This document shows positions 55,015 through 63,413 of a stretch of DNA of 64,000 nt, in pieces. The notes under the pieces were generated by a model, which saw nothing but the letters and a program-made list of their open reading frames with translations, was not told the origin of the DNA and made no database searches. Position 1 is the first letter of the stretch. Each line of letters begins with the position of its first letter. The position numbers and the translations under genes are program-made. The DNA lies in NCBI GenBank assembly GCA_046347155.1, contig JAXMGT010000001.1, positions 1,054,001 through 1,118,000 of the forward strand, read 5' to 3'. The stretch comes from RPQJ01 sp046347155 (lineage in GTDB: Bacteria > Pseudomonadota > Gammaproteobacteria > Steroidobacterales > Steroidobacteraceae).

Positions 55015-55734
55015 ATGAGAACCCTGATCATGACGGCGACGGCGGCCCTGGTGGTCGCGGCGGCCCCGCAGCTGGCCTCGGCCTATTCGCACGCGAACCG
55101 TTTCGGCGGCAGCACGGAGCACGAGGCGGGCGTGGGCACCGAGCACACGAACGCCTACGGCGGCAACAGCGCGCACGCCTGGGGCGGCGGCAGCGAGCAC
55201 ACGAACATGTACGGCGGCCACACCGAGGGTGAAGCCGGTTATGGCGCCGAGCACACGAACGTGGACGGAGGCACGACGGCCGGTGCGTACGGCGAAGGCG
55301 CATACCACACGACGCCGTACGGAGCCACGGGCTACGTGCCCCCGGCGGGCGAAGCCTATGCCTACCACCCGCCGACCGAGGTGAACTACTACGGCAGTGG
55401 CTGCTACAACTGCGGTGGCTGGGACGCTGCGGGAGCGGCAGTCGCCGGGGCAGTGGTCGGCGGCGCCGTGACGGCGGCGGTCGTGTCGTCCGACAACGCC
55501 GCTGCGTCGGCGAACGCCTACAACGCCGGCGTCGCGACGGGCGTGGCCGATGCGAACGCGGCCAATGCCGCGGCTGCGGGTGGCTACACGATGGGTGCGC
55601 TGTACCCGACGCTGCCGGCCGGGTGCGCGAAGCCGACCGTGCAGGGCACGACCTACTACCTCTGCGGCAACACGTGGTTCCAGCCCACCTACGGCGCGAA
55701 CGGCGTGTTCTACAAGGTGGTGCCGACGCCTTGA
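55015..55734 (+). CDS. Exported His/Gly-rich repeat protein, third gene of the cassette
   Basis: A 239-residue exported protein (signal about 1-24). The first 80 mature residues are irregular repeats around (E)HTNxYGG: EHTNAYGGNSAHAWGGG, EHTNMYGGHTEGEAGYG, EHTNVDGGTTAGAYGEG. Next come YYGSGCYNCGGWD, a Gly/Ala-rich segment that could span or coat a membrane, and a conserved C-terminal domain LPAGCAKPTVQGTTYYLCGN with two Cys. GGAGG precedes the ATG at 55015. Metal binding by the His-rich repeats is plausible. Family function is unknown. Confidence 0.8.
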   Translation: MRTLIMTATAALVVAAAPQLASAYSHANRFGGSTEHEAGVGTEHTNAYGGNSAHAWGGGSEHTNMYGGHTEGEAGYGAEHTNVDGGTTAGAYGEGAYHTTPYGATGYVPPAGEAYAYHPPTEVNYYGSGCYNCGGWDAAGAAVAGAVVGGAVTAAVVSSDNAAASANAYNAGVATGVADANAANAAAAGGYTMGALYPTLPAGCAKPTVQGTTYYLCGNTWFQPTYGANGVFYKVVPTP

Positions 55735-55776
55735 GCCGGAGACCGCGTTCCCGGTGCCCGCGGCCGGGGACGTGGA

Positions 55777-55805
55777 TTGTTCGGAATCCCAGAACAGAGT
55801 ATCTG
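55777..55805 (+). promoter_or_regulatory. Possible promoter for the small gene at 55885
   Basis: TTGTTC (55777-55782) and TATCTG (55800-55805) are 17 bases apart. The start would lie about 70 bases before the small gene, leaving the hairpin at 55853-55869 in its leader. Confidence 0.33.
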
Positions 55806-55852
55806 GAAAAGTTCCGTTTATCTGACCAATGTTCGAGCCCATCGTTGGCCCC

Positions 55853-55869
55853 GCGTACCGAGGGTACGC
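55853..55869 (+). repeat. Perfect leader hairpin before the small gene
   Basis: GCGTACC (55853-55859) and GGTACGC (55863-55869) pair fully around GAG. It ends 3 bases before the GGAGG ribosome-binding site (55872-55876), so a folded hairpin could limit access of ribosomes, or the DNA could be an operator. Confidence 0.55.
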
Positions 55870-55884
55870 ATGGAGGATCCAACG

Positions 55885-56004
55885 ATGAACACCTGCAATT
55901 CCGACCGTACGCTCAGCAAGCTGCTGGCGGGCCTCGCGATCACCGTGACGTTCGTGTTCGCGGCCATCGCCCACACCGTGGTCGCCGCCCAGCCGTTCGT
56001 CTGA
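55885..56004 (+). CDS. 39-residue putative membrane or secreted peptide
   Basis: The ATG at 55885 has GGAGG eight bases upstream. The product begins MNTCNSDRTLSKLLAGL and continues with a hydrophobic helix (ITVTFVFAAIAHTVVAAQ), ending QPFV. It could be a single-pass membrane peptide or a cleaved signal peptide (VVAAQ). An ATG at 55870 would add five residues but leaves no ribosome-binding site. No homologue is known to me. Confidence 0.5.
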   Translation: MNTCNSDRTLSKLLAGLAITVTFVFAAIAHTVVAAQPFV

Positions 56005-56065
56005 TCCACATCGACCCGGACCCGGTCGGCCGTACGGCCGACCGGCCGGTGCCCGCCGGCGCCCG

Positions 56066-57166
56066 ATGAGCGGGGCGCGCCCCAGGCCGAGCGGTTGCGT
56101 CGAGGCCTGCCGGGGCTGCCGGCACCGCGACCTCGACGATGTCGCGAGCCTCGCCCAGAAAGCCGCCTACCTCGCCCGCGTGCTCGCACCCTGGCGCGAT
56201 TCGATCGAGCCGATCCGCGCGGCGGCCCGTCGCCTCGGCTACCGCGACCGGGTGACCCTGACGGCGCAGGCCGACCCGTCGGGGCGCTGGCAGTTCGGCC
56301 TGATGCGCCGCGACGAACTGATCCCGATCCCCGATTGTCCGGTCCACGCCGAGCGCGTACGCCGCCTCGTGCATCTGCTCGTCGAACGACTGCCCGGCCC
56401 GCGCCAGCTGCCGCTTGCGTACCTGCACGTCGCGGGTCCGCAGGCGACGCTCATCGTCAAGGCACGCGAGGTCGCGCTCGACGTGGATGCGGGATTCGCG
56501 TCGGCGCTCGAGCAGGCGGGCATCGAGGGTTTGTGGGTGCACGGCCATCCCGCCGCGGGCCGGCGCCTGTTTGCGCGCAGCGGCTGGCGGCTCGCGTGGG
56601 GGCACGGGGAGTCCCGGGACGCGCACGGGCTCGTGCACGGACCGACGGCGTTCCTGCAGGCGACGCCCGACCTGCACCGGGCCTCGCTCGAGGCGGCATG
56701 CGCGTACCTCCGTCCGGGCCCGGGGGTCGCCGTGCTCGACCTCTATTGCGGCCTCGGTGCGGGACTGCGCACGTGGTCGGCCGCCGGAAGTCCTGCGCTC
56801 GGCGTCGAACTGTCGGGCGAAGCGGTCGTCTGCGCCGTGCGGAACGCGCCGTCCGCGCGACTGCTGCGCGGCACGTGTGCGCAGCGACTCCCACAGGTGC
56901 GCGACTGGTGGGCCGAACACGGGCCGTACGTCCGCGTCGCCTACGTGAACCCGCCGCGCAGCGGACTCGAGCCCGAAGTGCTCGCCGTGCTTGCCGACGA
57001 ACTACGGCCCGAGCGCCTCGCCTACCTTTCCTGCAGCGCGGGTACGCTCGCCCGCGATCTCGCCCGGGCCGAGGCGGCGGGCTACCGGGTGGATGCGATC
57101 CAGCCCTGGGACTTCTTCCCGAACACCCATCACGTCGAGGCGCTCGCGCTCGTGCGCCGCGCCTGA
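56066..57166 (+). CDS. RNA (uracil-5-)-methyltransferase-like, TrmA/RlmCD family
   Basis: A 366-residue SAM-dependent RNA methyltransferase. Cys11, Cys15, Cys18 and Cys91 resemble the [4Fe-4S] ligands of RlmD (there C-x5-C-x2-C-x71-C; here C-x3-C-x2-C-x72-C). The SAM motif is VLDLYCGLGAGLRTWSA and the catalytic region is YVNPPRSGLEPEVL. The nucleophile Cys323 sits in LSCSAGTLARDL. There is no N-terminal TRAM domain, so it is shorter than RlmD (about 430 residues). The target uridine is unknown. Confidence 0.85.
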   Translation: MSGARPRPSGCVEACRGCRHRDLDDVASLAQKAAYLARVLAPWRDSIEPIRAAARRLGYRDRVTLTAQADPSGRWQFGLMRRDELIPIPDCPVHAERVRRLVHLLVERLPGPRQLPLAYLHVAGPQATLIVKAREVALDVDAGFASALEQAGIEGLWVHGHPAAGRRLFARSGWRLAWGHGESRDAHGLVHGPTAFLQATPDLHRASLEAACAYLRPGPGVAVLDLYCGLGAGLRTWSAAGSPALGVELSGEAVVCAVRNAPSARLLRGTCAQRLPQVRDWWAEHGPYVRVAYVNPPRSGLEPEVLAVLADELRPERLAYLSCSAGTLARDLARAEAAGYRVDAIQPWDFFPNTHHVEALALVRRA

Positions 57167-57304
57167 CGGATTTCTCGTCGGCGCTTTTTACATATCACAG
57201 CGCCTTTGGGTCCGGCGCGCGGGCAAGTAATTGAATTTCATGATCTTGCGCTCGTGTGGCCTGGAACTTGCACTGAAATCGGGCAGGCCTATTGGGAACG
57301 AGAC

Positions 57305-58237
57305 ATGCTCGCGAAGGCATTGGGGGTGCTCGTCCTGCTGCTCGGCCCGGCAGCAGTGCTGCTGCTGGCGGGGTACCCGCTCGTGGCGCAAATGTTCACC
57401 GTGGGTGCCGTCCTCGCGTTGCAGATGAGCCTGCTGGCGCGGCCGGTGGCCGGGTTCTCGATCCTGCTCCCGGTGGTGTTCGGCGCCGCCGCAATCACCG
57501 CCCAGTCCACGGACGGCGTGGCCGCGCTGATCGTCGCCGCGGCGGCCTTGGTCGGTGTCGCGAGTTCGCAGGGCTACCAGCGCGGGTTGCTGGCCGCGCT
57601 GGCGGCGACGTTGCTCGGTTCGAGCCTGCCGTCCACCCCGTCCGACGTACTCGGGCCGGTACTGATGATGGGCGCCGGCAGCTCCTATGGCTACCTGCTC
57701 GCGGTCACGGTACTGCGCGACGTGGACGTGGACATGCAGTCGGTGCGGCCGCAGACCGCGCTCAGTTACGCGGCGCTGCTCGCCCTGCTCGTGACCGTCG
57801 CCTGGGCGTCGGCCCGGGTGTTCGGCGTGCCGCACGGCTGGTGGATACCGCTTGCCGTCGCGTCGGTCGGCCAGCCCGCGCTCGACCGGTCGGTCGGGCG
57901 TTCGCTCGGCCGGTTCGCGATCGCGCTGCTCGCGACGCTGGTGCTCGTCTCGTTCGCCGAACTCGTGGACGGTGTCGTGCTGCGCGTCGTGCTGATCGCC
58001 GCGATCGGCCTCGCACTGCTCGCGCTCGACCCGGGCCGTCGCTGGATCAAGGCGCTGCTCGTGACGCCGATGCTGGTGCTGCTGATGAGCCCGGCCGGCC
58101 AGTCCGCATTCGAGTACCTTCAGGGCGCGATGCTCGCCTGTGCGGTCGTCTACGGCAGCGCGCTGCTCGGCCAGTGGCTGCTGTGGACGCTCAGGCCCGA
58201 CCCGGGTCGGGTCGCCACCGGTTCCGCCAGCCGCTGA
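57305..58237 (+). CDS. Integral membrane protein, FUSC/DUF2955-like
   Basis: A 310-residue protein with about ten hydrophobic segments and almost no soluble domain (for example LGVLVLLLGPAAVLLLAG, ALLALLVTVAWASARVFG, ALLATLVLVSFAELVDG). A GVPHGWWIPLAVASVGQPAL segment resembles the FUSC/aromatic-acid exporter family core. Those proteins export aromatic acids, usually with an adaptor encoded beside them; none is present here. GGGAACGAG precedes the ATG at 57305. Confidence 0.65.
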   Translation: MLAKALGVLVLLLGPAAVLLLAGYPLVAQMFTVGAVLALQMSLLARPVAGFSILLPVVFGAAAITAQSTDGVAALIVAAAALVGVASSQGYQRGLLAALAATLLGSSLPSTPSDVLGPVLMMGAGSSYGYLLAVTVLRDVDVDMQSVRPQTALSYAALLALLVTVAWASARVFGVPHGWWIPLAVASVGQPALDRSVGRSLGRFAIALLATLVLVSFAELVDGVVLRVVLIAAIGLALLALDPGRRWIKALLVTPMLVLLMSPAGQSAFEYLQGAMLACAVVYGSALLGQWLLWTLRPDPGRVATGSASR

Positions 58238-58244
58238 GCGCCGG

Positions 58245-60074
58245 TCAGGCCAGCAGCGCCCGCATCGAAGGGCGGCTCGCCGCGTAGCGACGGTGCACGT
58301 CCACGTAGGTTTCCCGGTACAGCCCGTCCACGACGTCCGGTGACGGGAATTGCGCGACGAATCCCGGGGAGGCCGGCTCGAGTGCAAGTTCCGCCGCGCG
58401 CATGAAGTGCGCGAGCAGTGCGCGCGGGTCCTCCTCGCCGACCGAGATCCGGATCGTGGTCGGTGAGATGCCGGCCTCGCGCAGAGCTTCCGCGGAAAGT
58501 TCCGAGTGGCTCGTGAGGCCCGGGCACACGACGACGGTGTTGCTCTGCCCGAGCGTCACCTGCAGGCCGAACGCCGGCTCGAGGCAGTCGAAGAATCGCT
58601 GGAACGCGTCACGGCCGATCCGGCGGCCCGCGTCGGTCTCGAAGTCCACCGTGAACAGCGGCGCGGGCAGCCCGAGGAACATCAGACGCTCGCGCAGCGC
58701 CGCGTTCTCGTTGCCGTCCACGGCCGAGGAGTTCACGTGGATGGCGGGGTGCAGCGCGAGCGCGCGCGCGAGCACCAGCGTGTTGATCGCCTTGTTGATC
58801 ACGCGCAGTTCGACGGTCCGCATGCCGTTGATCACCTCGAACGCCTTGTCCGCGTCGAGGAATGCGCCTTTCACGTAATAGACGTTCCAGAACAGCGTCT
58901 CGTCCCAGCGCCACGTGCGCGGGCGCCCGTCGGGCCCGGGGGCGGTCACCGACTCGCCTTTCGGGATGAACATCCGCTCGTTGCGTCCGATGCAGACGCC
59001 CGCGGTCGTCGTGCCGGCGCCCGCGAGGTCCTTCGTGTACGAGTGGATCACGAAATCGGGCCGCTCGGCCGGGTCGGAGCGGCGCAGCAGCGGGTGCAGG
59101 ATCGGCGTGCCGACCGTCGCGTCGCAGATCACCGTGATGCCGGCCGCGTGCGCCGCCCTGCAGATCGCCGGGACGTCGAGCACGTGCCCGTGCGGGTTGC
59201 AGGGCGACTCGAGGAACACGTAGACGTTGCGGCCGTCGGCCAGCCGGTCCGCGCACTCGCGTCGCGTCGTCTCGAGCGCTCGCGCGAACGCCTCGACCGT
59301 GAAGCCGTCGAACCATCGAACCGCGACGTCGAGGTTGCTCTGCTTGCCGTACCAGTCGTGCAGCAGCTGGTAGGTGCCGCCGTAGACGTTGCGGCTCGCG
59401 AGCACCACGTCGCGGTAGCCGACCAGGTTCGCGAGCGTCGAGTCGATCGCCGCCATGCCCGAGTTGAAGTTCCAGGCGAGGTACTCGCCCGCGAGCGGTC
59501 CGGCCTCGAGGTCCACGATGTGGTTCGCGAGGCTGATCGAGGTCGGGTTCAGCAGGCGCGAGTAGATCTCGTGCAGCGGCTCGCGCCCGTTGAAGGCGTC
59601 CTCGACCCATTCCGTGCACGCGTACACGTAGGTCGCGGTGCGCGTAATCACCGGAGTGGCGCTGAACAGCGCGGTGACATTGTCGAAGAGCGGGTAGGGG
59701 CCCTTGGCGGCCGACTGCGCCGGCTCGTTCAGCAGCGACTGGTACGACTTGCGCAGCGGGTTCTGCAGCGTGTCGAGGATCTTGGCGAGCTGGAAGCACA
59801 GGAACCGCTTCGCGTTGAAACGCGCGACGCGGTCCCGGTGGTCGAGCGAGGCGAGTTCGCGCAGGCTGGCGGTCCAGAGTTCGTGCGCCGCCGCGTTCGC
59901 CGAGTAGAGGTGGCCGGCCAGCGCGCCGAGCCGGCGTCCGTAATCGGACTCAGGGTCGATCGCGAAGTGCCTGAGCTGCTCGTCGACGAGCGCGTCGACG
60001 TCGCGGGCGGCTGTCGTGTTGCGGCGCGGGCTCAGTTCGCGCGCGAGGTCGAAGATGCGGCTGTCATTCGTCAT
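58245..60074 (-). CDS. Long Cys/Met-metabolism PLP enzyme
   Basis: A 609-residue member of the cystathionine gamma-synthase family of PLP enzymes. The core includes YLAWNFNSGMAAIDSTLANL, NVYVFLESPCNPHGHVLDV, the CDATVGTPILHPL strand and the PLP lysine Lys348 in HSYTKDLAGAG. Usual family members are about 400 residues; this one has an N-terminal helical domain of about 150 residues and insertions after the Lys. It is thus a separate subfamily, possibly acting on larger or unusual thiol substrates. The ATG at 60074 is clear. It lies 79 bases downstream of the nine-heme gene on the same strand. Confidence 0.85.
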   Translation of the reverse strand: MTNDSRIFDLARELSPRRNTTAARDVDALVDEQLRHFAIDPESDYGRRLGALAGHLYSANAAAHELWTASLRELASLDHRDRVARFNAKRFLCFQLAKILDTLQNPLRKSYQSLLNEPAQSAAKGPYPLFDNVTALFSATPVITRTATYVYACTEWVEDAFNGREPLHEIYSRLLNPTSISLANHIVDLEAGPLAGEYLAWNFNSGMAAIDSTLANLVGYRDVVLASRNVYGGTYQLLHDWYGKQSNLDVAVRWFDGFTVEAFARALETTRRECADRLADGRNVYVFLESPCNPHGHVLDVPAICRAAHAAGITVICDATVGTPILHPLLRRSDPAERPDFVIHSYTKDLAGAGTTTAGVCIGRNERMFIPKGESVTAPGPDGRPRTWRWDETLFWNVYYVKGAFLDADKAFEVINGMRTVELRVINKAINTLVLARALALHPAIHVNSSAVDGNENAALRERLMFLGLPAPLFTVDFETDAGRRIGRDAFQRFFDCLEPAFGLQVTLGQSNTVVVCPGLTSHSELSAEALREAGISPTTIRISVGEEDPRALLAHFMRAAELALEPASPGFVAQFPSPDVVDGLYRETYVDVHRRYAASRPSMRALLA

Positions 60075-60153
60075 GCGCCGATGGTACCGCACGCGCGGAC
60101 CCGCGCCCGGCGAGCCGACGTACTGCGCTGCAGCACGACCTCGGGCCGTGCGG

Positions 60154-61956
60154 TCAGTCCCCGCCGCCCGGGCCGTTGTGGCAGTCGTAGCAGCCGACCT
60201 GCGTCCCGGCCGGTACGGTGCGGGAACCCCAGGAACGCTGCGTCGCCGTTCGCGACAGCGCCGTGCCGCGGAAATCCGCACCGTGACAGGCGGCGCACGC
60301 GTTCCGGTCGGCCTTCGCGTAGCGCGGATGGCCGCCTTCGTCGCGCCAGCGCGAGTCCCCGACGACGTGCATTCCGTGTGGCCCGCCGAGCCCGAGCGGC
60401 GCGGTGCCCGCTGCGTGGCACGCGCTGCATTCCCCGAGCGTGCCCGAGTGGCCCTGCAACTGCATCGCCGCGACGTTGTCGTTCGCCGTCGCAACCGGGT
60501 TGGGCCAGATCGCGTGCGTGCTGTTGTGGCAGCCCTCGCAGGCGACGCCGCCGTGGCCCTTGCTGTAACGGAAAAGGCGGCCGTCGTTCTCGGCGAAGCG
60601 CCTGTTGCCCGCGAGGCGCGGCGACGCCGCGGGATCAGCGGCGTCGAACGCGACGAGCGCACGCAGGCCGTCCGGCGCCATCTGCGAGGCATCCGCGAGC
60701 GTGAGGTGGGATTTCGCGTCGCCCGTGTGGCACGACTGGCAGCGTGGCAGGTCGGCCCAGGGCCGGCGCGCGCGACCGTCGTTCGTGCCATCGATGCTTC
60801 CGCCTGCGCGCAGCGGTGCGCTGCCGCCGACCGAGGCCATGCCGCCGTGGCAGTTCTGGCAGGTCACCGTGTCCGTCATCGCGCCGCGCAGGCAGCGAGT
60901 GCCGCGCCCGGGGTGGCACAGGTAGCAGGCCTGTCGGGTGGGATCCGTCGGGATCTGGCCCTGGGCGATCCATGCGTCGGAGTAGGCGCGCCCGGTCGGG
61001 TCCACCATCCTGTCCGCGTGGAAGGCGTGCATCGCCGCCGACATCGTCTTGTGGCCCACCTGCGCGCCGGACGGCCCCGTCCCGGCCAGGTCGAGTGCGG
61101 GCGAGTAATGGCAGCCGGCGCACAGCACCGGTTTCGAGGCTTCGAGCGTGGTGCCGAGCCGGGCGTCGTGGAGCCGCAGCACGTTCTCGCGGGACTGGAT
61201 CTCGAGGTCCGGATCGTTCGACCAGGCGATCGAGCCCGGTCGCGCGGCGGGCGCGCCGGTCGCGTGGCAGTCCGCACAGGTGGTCTCCTCGGACACCGGC
61301 AGCACGACGTCGAGCGTCGCGAGCGACTGGCCGCTCGAACGGTCGGTCGCGGTCAGTCGCATCAGCGGGTAACGATTGCGGCTGCCGGCGTCGTCGACCG
61401 GGAAGATCGGGATGCCCTCGGCCTTGAACAGCGATTCCGCCGGCTTCCAGCCAAACTGCGTCTGGGCGGGCGAGGTCGCCTCGGCCGGCATGTAGAGTCC
61501 CTTGAGCCCCTGTCCGGCCGGCAGGTCCGCGCCGTAGAGGCGGGCGATGTAGCGCCAGAAATTCGTCTTGTCGCTGCTGCGGGTGTTGATGGACCCGGCG
61601 GCGTCGGCCACCGCCGAGTAACGGATCACTACGCCCGTGTCGTCCACGAGCACCGGCGCCCCTGTTGAACTCCGCCGGATCACCTGGGCATTCACGACGT
61701 TGTAGGGCGGCAGGATCGAGAACACCGAAAAGTCGGCGTCCACGCAATGCATCCCGAGGTCGTTGCTCGCGAGGATCCGGTAACCGGCGGACTGGCCGGT
61801 GCCGCCGCCGGATCCCCCGGAGCCACCCGAGCCGCCGGAGGCATCGCCGCCGCCACCACCGCCGCCACCGCCACCGCCACCGCAGGCCGCGAGGCCGAGC
61901 GCAACCAGTGTGCCCACGGCCGCCGCGCGCCGGCTGGATCGGGTCCAATTCCGCAT
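60154..61956 (-). CDS. Nine-heme c-type cytochrome lipoprotein
   Basis: A 600-residue exported protein. The signal ends in lipobox LAAC, followed by a run of 12 Gly and a (GGS)n linker. Nine CXXCH heme sites follow: CADCH, CAGCH, CYLCH, CQNCH, CQSCH, CEGCH, CSACH, CAACH and CYDCH. The first 200 mature residues have no heme and read NDLGMHCVDADFSVFSILPPYN. A multiheme, lipid-anchored periplasmic or surface electron carrier is likely. I cannot name an oxidoreductase substrate. The gene lies between two PLP enzyme genes on the same strand. Confidence 0.9.
   Translation of the reverse strand: MRNWTRSSRRAAAVGTLVALGLAACGGGGGGGGGGGGDASGGSGGSGGSGGGTGQSAGYRILASNDLGMHCVDADFSVFSILPPYNVVNAQVIRRSSTGAPVLVDDTGVVIRYSAVADAAGSINTRSSDKTNFWRYIARLYGADLPAGQGLKGLYMPAEATSPAQTQFGWKPAESLFKAEGIPIFPVDDAGSRNRYPLMRLTATDRSSGQSLATLDVVLPVSEETTCADCHATGAPAARPGSIAWSNDPDLEIQSRENVLRLHDARLGTTLEASKPVLCAGCHYSPALDLAGTGPSGAQVGHKTMSAAMHAFHADRMVDPTGRAYSDAWIAQGQIPTDPTRQACYLCHPGRGTRCLRGAMTDTVTCQNCHGGMASVGGSAPLRAGGSIDGTNDGRARRPWADLPRCQSCHTGDAKSHLTLADASQMAPDGLRALVAFDAADPAASPRLAGNRRFAENDGRLFRYSKGHGGVACEGCHNSTHAIWPNPVATANDNVAAMQLQGHSGTLGECSACHAAGTAPLGLGGPHGMHVVGDSRWRDEGGHPRYAKADRNACAACHGADFRGTALSRTATQRSWGSRTVPAGTQVGCYDCHNGPGGGD
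61798..61897. repeat. Gly-codon microsatellite in the cytochrome linker
   Basis: Within the cytochrome gene this segment is almost wholly GCC/ACC/TCC triplets on the plus strand (Gly and Ser codons on the coding strand). Slippage would change linker length by whole residues without a frameshift, so the repeat could vary among strains. Confidence 0.6.
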
Positions 61957-62020
61957 GATCGTCACCCCACGCGCAGCGATGTCTGCGCGTTGGACGTCGC
62001 GACCGGCGGAAATCAATCGT

Positions 62021-63292
62021 TCAGGCGGCAGCGAGCGCCTGGTCGAGGTCCTCGAGCAGGTCGTCCACGTGCTCGATGCCGACGGACAGCCGGACCATGT
62101 CCTCGCTCACGCCGGCCCGGCCGAGTTCCTCCGGATTCAGCTGGCGATGCGTCGTGCTGGCCGGGTGGCAGGCCAGCGACTTCGCGTCGCCGATGTTCAC
62201 GAGGCGCGTGAAGAGCTTGAGCGCATCCTGGAAACGGGCGCCGGCGGCCCGGCCTCCGTCGATGCCGAACGTCAGGATCCCGGATGCGCGCCCGCCCATG
62301 TACTTCACGGCGAGGCCGTGGCTCGGGTGATCGGGGAGGCCGGCGTAGTTCACCCACTTCACCTTCGGGTGTCGGGCCAGGTGGGCCGCGAGGCGTTCCG
62401 AATTGCGGCAGATCCGGTCCATCCGCAGCGCGAGCGTCTCGATCCCCTGCAGGATCAGGAACGAGTTGAACGGCGAGATCGCGGCACCCATGTTCCGCAG
62501 CGGGACGACCCGCGCGCGGCCGATGTAGGCGGCCGGGCCGAAGGCTTCCGTGTAGACGACGCCGTGGTAGGACACGTCGGGCCGGTTGAGCCGCGGGTAC
62601 CGGTCCGGGTACGAGGCCCACGGGAACCGTCCCGAATCCACCAGTGCACCGCCGATGCTGGTGCCGTGGCCGCCGAGATACTTCGTGAGCGAGTGCACGA
62701 CGATGTCGGCGCCGTGCTCGAACGGGCGGCAGAGGTACGGGGTCGGCACCGTGTTGTCCACGATCAGCGGGATGCCGTGGCGGTGCGCGATTTCGGCCAG
62801 CGCCTCGAAGTCCGTGATGTTGCCGGCCGGGTTGCCGACCGACTCGCAGAAGATCGCCCGGGTGTCGGCGTCGATCAGCTTCTCGAACGACGCCGGGTCG
62901 CGGTGGTCGGCGAACTTCACCGTCAGGCCGTACTGCGGAAACGTGTGCGCGAACAGGTTGTAGGTGCCGCCGTAGAGCGCGGTCGAGCTGATGACGTTCT
63001 GGCCCGCCTCGGTGATCGTCTGCAGTGCATAGGTGATCGCCGCCTGCCCGGAAGCGAGCGCGAGCGCGCCGACGCCGCCCTCGAGGGCCGCGACGCGCTT
63101 CTCGAGCACGTCGGTCGTCGGGTTCATGATCCGGGTGTAGATGTTGCCCGGCACTTTCAGGTCGAACAGGTCGGCGCCGTGTTGCGTGTCGTCGAACGCG
63201 TACGAGGTGGTCTGGTAGATCGGCACGGCCGCGGCGCGGGTGGTCGGGTCGGGCGAATAGCCGGCGTGTACGGCGAGGGTCTCGAGCTTCAT
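62021..63292 (-). CDS. metY: O-acetylhomoserine sulfhydrylase-type PLP enzyme (MetY family)
   Basis: A 423-residue Cys/Met-metabolism PLP enzyme that would form homocysteine from O-acetyl- or O-succinylhomoserine and sulfide. It starts KLETLAVHAGYSPDPTTRA, has NIYTRIMNPTTDVLEKRVAA, the PLP Lys204 in HSLTKYLGGHG, and CHPASTTHRQLNPEEL near the end, all usual for MetY/O-acetylhomoserine aminocarboxypropyltransferases. Length fits the family. No sulfur-assimilation genes are visible nearby. The start ATG at 63292 precedes the conserved N terminus. Confidence 0.93.
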   Translation of the reverse strand: MKLETLAVHAGYSPDPTTRAAAVPIYQTTSYAFDDTQHGADLFDLKVPGNIYTRIMNPTTDVLEKRVAALEGGVGALALASGQAAITYALQTITEAGQNVISSTALYGGTYNLFAHTFPQYGLTVKFADHRDPASFEKLIDADTRAIFCESVGNPAGNITDFEALAEIAHRHGIPLIVDNTVPTPYLCRPFEHGADIVVHSLTKYLGGHGTSIGGALVDSGRFPWASYPDRYPRLNRPDVSYHGVVYTEAFGPAAYIGRARVVPLRNMGAAISPFNSFLILQGIETLALRMDRICRNSERLAAHLARHPKVKWVNYAGLPDHPSHGLAVKYMGGRASGILTFGIDGGRAAGARFQDALKLFTRLVNIGDAKSLACHPASTTHRQLNPEELGRAGVSEDMVRLSVGIEHVDDLLEDLDQALAAA

Positions 63293-63413
63293 GGCGGGCC
63301 TGCGTGGGTGGGGAGCCCGCATTCTCCCGCAGCCGCCCGCGGGGCGGTGTCCGTGAGAACCACCCGGCATGAGGCCAGAACGGGGCGGCCGTGCGGCCGC
63401 CCCGCGCAAGTCG

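Noticed and set aside
57180..57204. Hairpin GGCGC/GCGCC after the methyltransferase gene
   Set aside because: Only five base pairs with a 15-base loop and no T-run; too weak to call a terminator.
61798..61897. CRISPR-like or tandem non-coding repeat
   Set aside because: The triplet repeat is in frame within the cytochrome gene and has no unique spacers.
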